Origin: Anaerotruncus sp. G3(2012)
Lineage (GTDB): Bacteria; Bacillota; Clostridia; Oscillospirales; Ruminococcaceae
DNA: 43,293 nt
NCBI RefSeq assembly: GCF_000403395.2
Contig: NZ_KE159676.1
Span: 243,363-286,655 of the forward strand
Direction of reading: 5' to 3'
Position 1 is the stretch's first letter; every line of letters starts with the position of its first letter. Shown piece after piece: positions 39,539 to 43,293 of this stretch. Made by a program: the position numbers and the translations under genes. The notes under the pieces were generated by a model. The model was not told the DNA's origin, made no database searches, and was given only the letters and a program-made list of their open reading frames with translations.

Positions 39539-41050
39539 ATGGATAATCGAATAGACGCGATCTATGCAAGACAATCGGTGGACAAAAAGGACAGCATTTC
39601 CATTGAAAGCCAGATTGAGTTTTGCAAATATGAACTAAAAGGCAGTAACTGTAAAGAGTACAAAGACAAAGGGTATTCCGGGAAAAATACGGAGCGTCCA
39701 GAGTTCCAGCAGCTTATGAGGGACATCGAAAGCGGACTTGTGCGGAAAGTAGTGGTCTACAAACTGGACCGTATCAGCCGTTCCATTCTCGACTTTGCGA
39801 AGATGATGGACTACTTCCAAAAGTATGAAGTGGAGTTTGTGTCCTCTACGGAAAAGTTTGATACCTCCACCCCGATGGGGCGGGCTATGCTGAATATCTG
39901 TATCGTGTTCGCCCAGCTTGAAAGGGAAACCATACAGAAGCGGGTGCAGGACGCATGGCACTCCCGCTGTCAGCGGGGTTTCAAGATGGGAGGGAAAACA
40001 CCCTACGGGTTTCGGACAGAGCCGTATGTGATGGACGGGGTGCGGACAAAGAAGTTGGTCATTGAGCCGGCAGAAGCGGCGTTTGTGCGGCAGATGTATG
40101 AAATGTACGCAGACCCGCAGGTGTCCCTGCATGACATTACAAAGAAACTGACAGCGGACGGTATGCGTACCTATCATGGCAGGCCGCTGTCGAGGGCAAC
40201 TTTGAGCGTTATCCTACGCAACCCGATTTATGTCATGGCTGACCTCGACATATACGAGTTCTACAAAAGCCAGGGAACGGATATTTACAATAACGCCGCC
40301 GACTTTGCGGGGACAAACGGCTGTTATTACTATCAGGGCAAGGGGAACACCGAGGACAAACATAAACACCTGCAAGGGCAGACGCTGGTGCTTGCTCCCC
40401 ACGAGGGCTTTATCCCCTCCGAACTGTGGCTAAAATGCAGAAAGAAGCTGCTTGCCAGCCATACCTACCAGCCCGCAAGGAAAGCCCGGAACACTTGGAC
40501 AGCGGGAAAAATCAAGTGCGGAAAATGCGGTTATGCGCTCATGTCGGCACACTCCAACGGTATCCTCTATATGCGCTGTACCGTCCATGCGGACAGCGGG
40601 GCTTGTCCCGGCTGCGGGTGTGTGAAGTTGCACGAACTGGAAGCGGTTGTCTATGGGGCGATGGTAAAGAAGCTGAAAGATTTTAAGACGCTGACAGGAC
40701 GGAAAAAGGCGGCGAAAATCTCCCCAAAGCTGACAGCGAAGCGGCTGGAACTGGCGCAGGTGGAGAGCGAGATTGAAAAGCTGCTTGACACGCTGACAGG
40801 CGCAAGCCCGGTTTTGCTCTCCTACGTAAACAGCAGGATTGAGGAACTGGACGCAAAGCGGCAGAGCATTTCCAATGAGATTGCAAAATTGTCTGCGGAC
40901 GCTGTGCCAGCCGAAAAGATAGAAAGCATTTCCGGCTATCTGGACGATTGGGAAAATGTCAGCTTTGAGGACAAGCGGCAGGTAGTGGACGCACTGATAA
41001 CCGTTATCCGGGCGACCAATGAGAAAGTAGAAATCGAGTGGAAAATCTGA
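39539..41050 (+). CDS. Large serine recombinase, intact (TnpX/TndX-like)
   Basis: A 503-residue site-specific recombinase. The resolvase domain (1-150) has the catalytic Ser13 in AIYARQSVDK, then GYSGKNTERPEFQQLMRDIE and the YKLDRISRSILDF active-site region. The recombinase domain (about 165-280) has KTPYGFRTEPYVM. A zinc ribbon (CGKCGYALMSAHSNG ... CPGCG) and a C-terminal coiled coil follow. No frame breaks or missing catalytic residues are seen. It lies 52 bases from the right end of the 8.1-kb element and should excise and insert it at GA-containing sites. Its site here is inside another element's recombinase gene. Confidence 0.92.
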   Translation: MDNRIDAIYARQSVDKKDSISIESQIEFCKYELKGSNCKEYKDKGYSGKNTERPEFQQLMRDIESGLVRKVVVYKLDRISRSILDFAKMMDYFQKYEVEFVSSTEKFDTSTPMGRAMLNICIVFAQLERETIQKRVQDAWHSRCQRGFKMGGKTPYGFRTEPYVMDGVRTKKLVIEPAEAAFVRQMYEMYADPQVSLHDITKKLTADGMRTYHGRPLSRATLSVILRNPIYVMADLDIYEFYKSQGTDIYNNAADFAGTNGCYYYQGKGNTEDKHKHLQGQTLVLAPHEGFIPSELWLKCRKKLLASHTYQPARKARNTWTAGKIKCGKCGYALMSAHSNGILYMRCTVHADSGACPGCGCVKLHELEAVVYGAMVKKLKDFKTLTGRKKAAKISPKLTAKRLELAQVESEIEKLLDTLTGASPVLLSYVNSRIEELDAKRQSISNEIAKLSADAVPAEKIESISGYLDDWENVSFEDKRQVVDALITVIRATNEKVEIEWKI

Positions 41051-41103
41051 CGGGCTAACCTCCGGCGTACATTATCCTTTTGTGCTCTTGTCCAGAATAG
41101 TGA

Positions 41104-42418
41104 CGTCATTTTCCCTTCCCTCGGATGCCGGTTCGTATCGGTTCTGGACTGCCTGGACAGCGAGGGGGACAACACCGATATGCTGCACTTCCGCAGTCTG
41201 ATGAATGACTACCATCTCAAGGACCTGTCCAGCAAGGTCAAGTCAGTGCTTCATGCCAAGAAGAAAAGCGGCCAGTATCTTGCCGCCTACGCTCCCTACG
41301 GATACCGCAAGAGCGAGGAGGACAGACACAAGCTGGTGATTGACGGGGAATCCGCCGCTGTTGTGCGGCAGATATTCCAGATGCGTCAGTCCGGCATGGC
41401 CTATGGGAAAATCGCCGCCGCCCTGAATGAGAAAGGGATTCTCCCTCCCCGCTGGTACTGGGCGGTCCATTACGGAAATGGCAGCTGCAAGTATTCGCGG
41501 CTGTGGGCTTACGCAACCGTCCGAAGCCTTCTGAACGATGATGTTTATGCCGGTACGCTCACACAGAACTGCACCGGTTCCCGTTCCTATAAGGATAAGA
41601 CCATGATAAGGAAACCGGAATCGGAATGGATTTCCCATGAGGGCGCGCACGAGGCGATTATCGGGCCGGAGCTGTGGGAGGCTGTCCAGAAAATCAATCA
41701 GGCGGCGAAACAGATTTCCGCTAACAATACGCCGCCCCAAGCATCTCTGTTTACCGGAAAGTTGGTCTGTGCGGACTGTGGGCATCCTCTGGTTGCCGCC
41801 CGCGAAACACAGCGCCGGAAAAATGGCACTGTCAAGCACTATACTTCTTATTTCTGCTCCCGGTTTGCCACTACCGGACATAGCGTTTGCTCATGGCACC
41901 GGATTTTTGAGATCAGCTTGAAAAACTTGGTGCTGAGTGAAATCCGGGCGCATGGAAAAGCGGTTGCAGCCGATGAAGCCGCTGTACTGGATAAGCTGAA
42001 ACAGCACATCCAATCCGCAAGCGCCGCACAACAGGAGGATAGCCGACAGGAAATCAGCCGTTTGCGGCGGCGTTTGGAGGAGTTGGAACAGATCACCGCA
42101 AAACTTTATGAAGATAAGGTAAGCGGGGCAATCAGCGGCGATTCCTTCTCGGTTCTGATTCAAAAGAACGAGCAGGAACGCATCCAGAAATCGGAACGCC
42201 TGGACAGCCTGTTAGCCGGGGAACGGAAAGCCCAGCAGGACATCGCCAATATCCACCAGTGGGCCGGAACCATCCGGCAGTATCTGGACTTGCAGGAACT
42301 GAACCGGGAAATCATTGAGGAACTGATTGACCGCATTGAAGTTGGAGAACGGACCATTATTGACGGTCAAAGACACCAGGACATTAAAATTTACTACCGC
42401 TTTGTTGGGCTGGTGTGA
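41104..42418 (+). pseudogene. Large serine recombinase, piece 3 (C-terminal part)
   Basis: After GAC at 41102 the frame reads VIFPSLGCRFVSVLDCLDSE, MLHFRSLMNDYHLKDLSSKV, the recombinase domain (YAAYAPYGYRKSEED-like, residues written QYLAAYAPYGYRKSEED), the zinc ribbon (CADCGHPLVAARETQ), the coiled coil and a normal C-terminus ending IKIYYRFVGLV. The catalytic N-terminus is missing here and is found as pieces at 31139-31236 and 32761-32967. An internal ATG (41180) could still give a protein, but without the catalytic serine. This is the third piece of one 539-residue gene. Confidence 0.8.
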
Positions 42419-42552
42419 TCGGGCGAAAAAACGCCTGACCGCATCAGCAGCCAGACGAAAACATTCTGTAACAGTAGCGATATTTGATTGTTGCACACTG
42501 ATTTGTCGAATTGGAGAGAAATTAGCAGTTTACCCCTCCCAAATGCCTCGTG
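42419..42552. other. Right end region of the interrupted-recombinase element
   Basis: The short gene-free span between the stop of recombinase piece 3 and the point (about 42552) where leftward recombinase homology begins. By position this should contain the right terminus of the element whose recombinase was split. No clear inverted-repeat partner is visible in the window, so its other end is probably outside or lost. Confidence 0.35.
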
Positions 42553-42980
42553 TTCTTAAAAATGTTACGCAAGGGGGCAAAATCATTGTCGCCCTGTGCG
42601 CTGTCAACGCCGTCATTGATAGCAATAAAACGGACGTTTTTCTGTGGGAAAATCATTTCCGTATAACGGCCCACCTCCACAAAATCCCTGCCCAGGCGGG
42701 AAAGGTCCTTTACCAGAATCAGGTTAATCAGGCCATGCCTTGCGTCCTCCAGCATTTCCAAAAATCCGGGCCGCTGAAAATTGCCGCCGCTGTACCCATC
42801 GTCCTGATAGGTCTTGACCTCGATCCAGCCGTTGAGCATGACGAATTTGGAGAGGATTTCATATTGGTTCTCAATGCTCACCGATTCATCGCTGGGGATA
42901 TAGCCCTTCGCTTTTGCGGAATTGGAGGCGTCATCCACACTCAGGCGGCAGTAGATACCGACTTTATATTGCTTCGCCAT
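42553..42980 (-). pseudogene. Leftward serine recombinase, N-terminal part only
   Basis: From ATG 42980 (MAKQYKVGIYCRLSVDDASN) the frame covers the catalytic domain: Ser in YCRLS, YQDDGYSGGNFQRPGF, LVKDLSRLGRDFVEVGRYTE and FIAINDGVDSAQGDNDFAPL. After RNIFKN homology ends, and the frame closes nine codons later. The rest of the gene is not in the window. It is another recombinase that has been used as an insertion target. The stop of the next gene upstream (43272 side) overlaps its start. Confidence 0.75.
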
Positions 42981-43293
42981 AATCCTGCCCCCTTTCCTGT
43001 GCCAGCGCCCCGTCCACATTCCCGACATAGCGGTAGTAGACCTTGACCTCACAAATCCGCTGCCCGTTGACCTTCTGGGTATCGCCAACCTCGATCCGGT
43101 CTACCAGTTCAAAGAGAATGGTTTCGTCCAGTTCCGAGATTTCGGTATAGCGCCGGATAATTTCCAGCCAGCGGTCGGTATCCACCTGGTTTTCCAGGTG
43201 CGCCCGGACTTTCCTTTCCAGTTCCGGGACTGCCTCCGCCTTTTCTGCCCGTTCCGCTTCATATTTCTGCATCAGGGTCTGAAATACCGTCTG
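42964..43293 (-). CDS. C-terminal part of another leftward serine recombinase (runs off window)
   Basis: The minus-strand frame encodes a coiled-coil and the usual recombinase C-terminus (RYTEISELDETILFELVDRI, then QRICEVKVYYRYVGNVDG). The start is beyond base 43293. Its stop overlaps the start of the recombinase at 42980 by 17 bases, so the two were a tandem pair, as known for elements that encode two or three serine recombinases. I cannot judge whether the missing part is intact. Confidence 0.7.
   Translation of the reverse strand, partial: QTVFQTLMQKYEAERAEKAEAVPELERKVRAHLENQVDTDRWLEIIRRYTEISELDETILFELVDRIEVGDTQKVNGQRICEVKVYYRYVGNVDGALAQERGQDYGEAI

Larger units (their letters stand above)
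32966..41103 (+). mobile_element. About 8.1-kb serine-recombinase mobilizable transposon
   Basis: It is bounded by GA dinucleotides (32966-32967 and 41102-41103). Just inside are co-linear imperfect inverted repeats, 32968-32993 and 41101-41076, sharing TGGACAAG and CACAAAAGG. Removal restores the recombinase reading frame. It carries, from left, cargo genes (lipoprotein, HTH regulator, YcxB-like, DUF6194-like, AraC-type regulator), then Cys-rich VLP protein, RepA, MobV relaxase, a small protein and its own intact recombinase next to the right end. This is the layout of Tn4451/Tn5397-like TnpX/TndX elements, which also use GA at the crossover. It looks complete and possibly active. Confidence 0.8.

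Overview
ORGANISM. The window looks like a gut Clostridia genome, probably Oscillospiraceae/Ruminococcaceae-like. The non-mobile genes at 2.4-15.4 kb are GC-rich and of clostridial type (thioredoxin-reductase-like flavoprotein, M16C peptidase, YitT, LytTR regulator). The rest is the nested conjugative and mobilizable material typical of gut Firmicutes. The taxon is an inference; there is no rRNA or other marker gene here. LAYOUT. (1) 1-2.36 kb: end of a mobilizable element with a DUF3847-type small protein, a MOBQ-like oriT and a MobA/MobL relaxase whose apparent start codon is CTG. (2) 2.36-15.4 kb: a compact block without mobility genes. A leftward operon (M16C peptidase, YitT-family membrane protein, CyuA/UPF0597 cysteine desulfidase-like enzyme) diverges from a rightward series: a thioredoxin-reductase-like flavoprotein lacking the NADPH glycine motif, a trigger-factor-like protein, a thioredoxin, a lipoprotein, two ABC exporter half-transporters, a membrane-anchored paralogue of the lipoprotein, and a LytTR regulator with a degenerate receiver. 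It closes with a 23-bp-stem terminator. (3) 15.6-20.2 kb: a recombinase fragment, then a cut-down conjugation module (ParB, two small proteins, VirD4 coupling protein, truncated Maff2). (4) 20.2-24.1 kb: a DnaA-box-like cluster, then a cargo of MerR regulator, ABC ATPase, permease, acetyltransferase and DUF4097-type lipoprotein. (5) 24.2-30.5 kb: a mobilization/replication module (sigma-like and HTH proteins, oriT-like repeats, MobC, MobP-type relaxase, transfer-assisting protein, Cys-rich VLP protein, RepA, DnaC-like ATPase, TnpW), then a DUF4180 gene. (6) 31.1-42.4 kb: one large serine recombinase gene split into three pieces by two insertions: a ~1.5-kb insert (DUF1835/DUF3658 gene plus a second MOBQ-like oriT) and an ~8.1-kb element with its own intact recombinase, MobV relaxase, RepA and regulatory cargo. 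(7) 42.5-43.3 kb: leftward remnants of two more serine recombinases, running off the window. HOW IT FITS TOGETHER. Recombinase genes act repeatedly as targets for other mobile elements. Joining 31139-31236, 32761-32967 and 41104-42418 restores one 539-residue reading frame. The 8.1-kb element ends in 26-nt imperfect inverted repeats next to a GA dinucleotide, as expected for TnpX/TndX-type transposition. Two recombinase copies that differ from each other (15.6 kb and 32.76 kb) are broken at the same nucleotide of the gene, and a MOBQ-like oriT lies on the inserted side of each break, so a repeated site-specific insertion is likely. The most interesting candidate for undescribed biology in the non-mobile block is the redox/folding trio followed by an ABC exporter flanked by two paralogous anchored proteins and an atypical LytTR regulator. 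Its function cannot be deduced from sequence alone.
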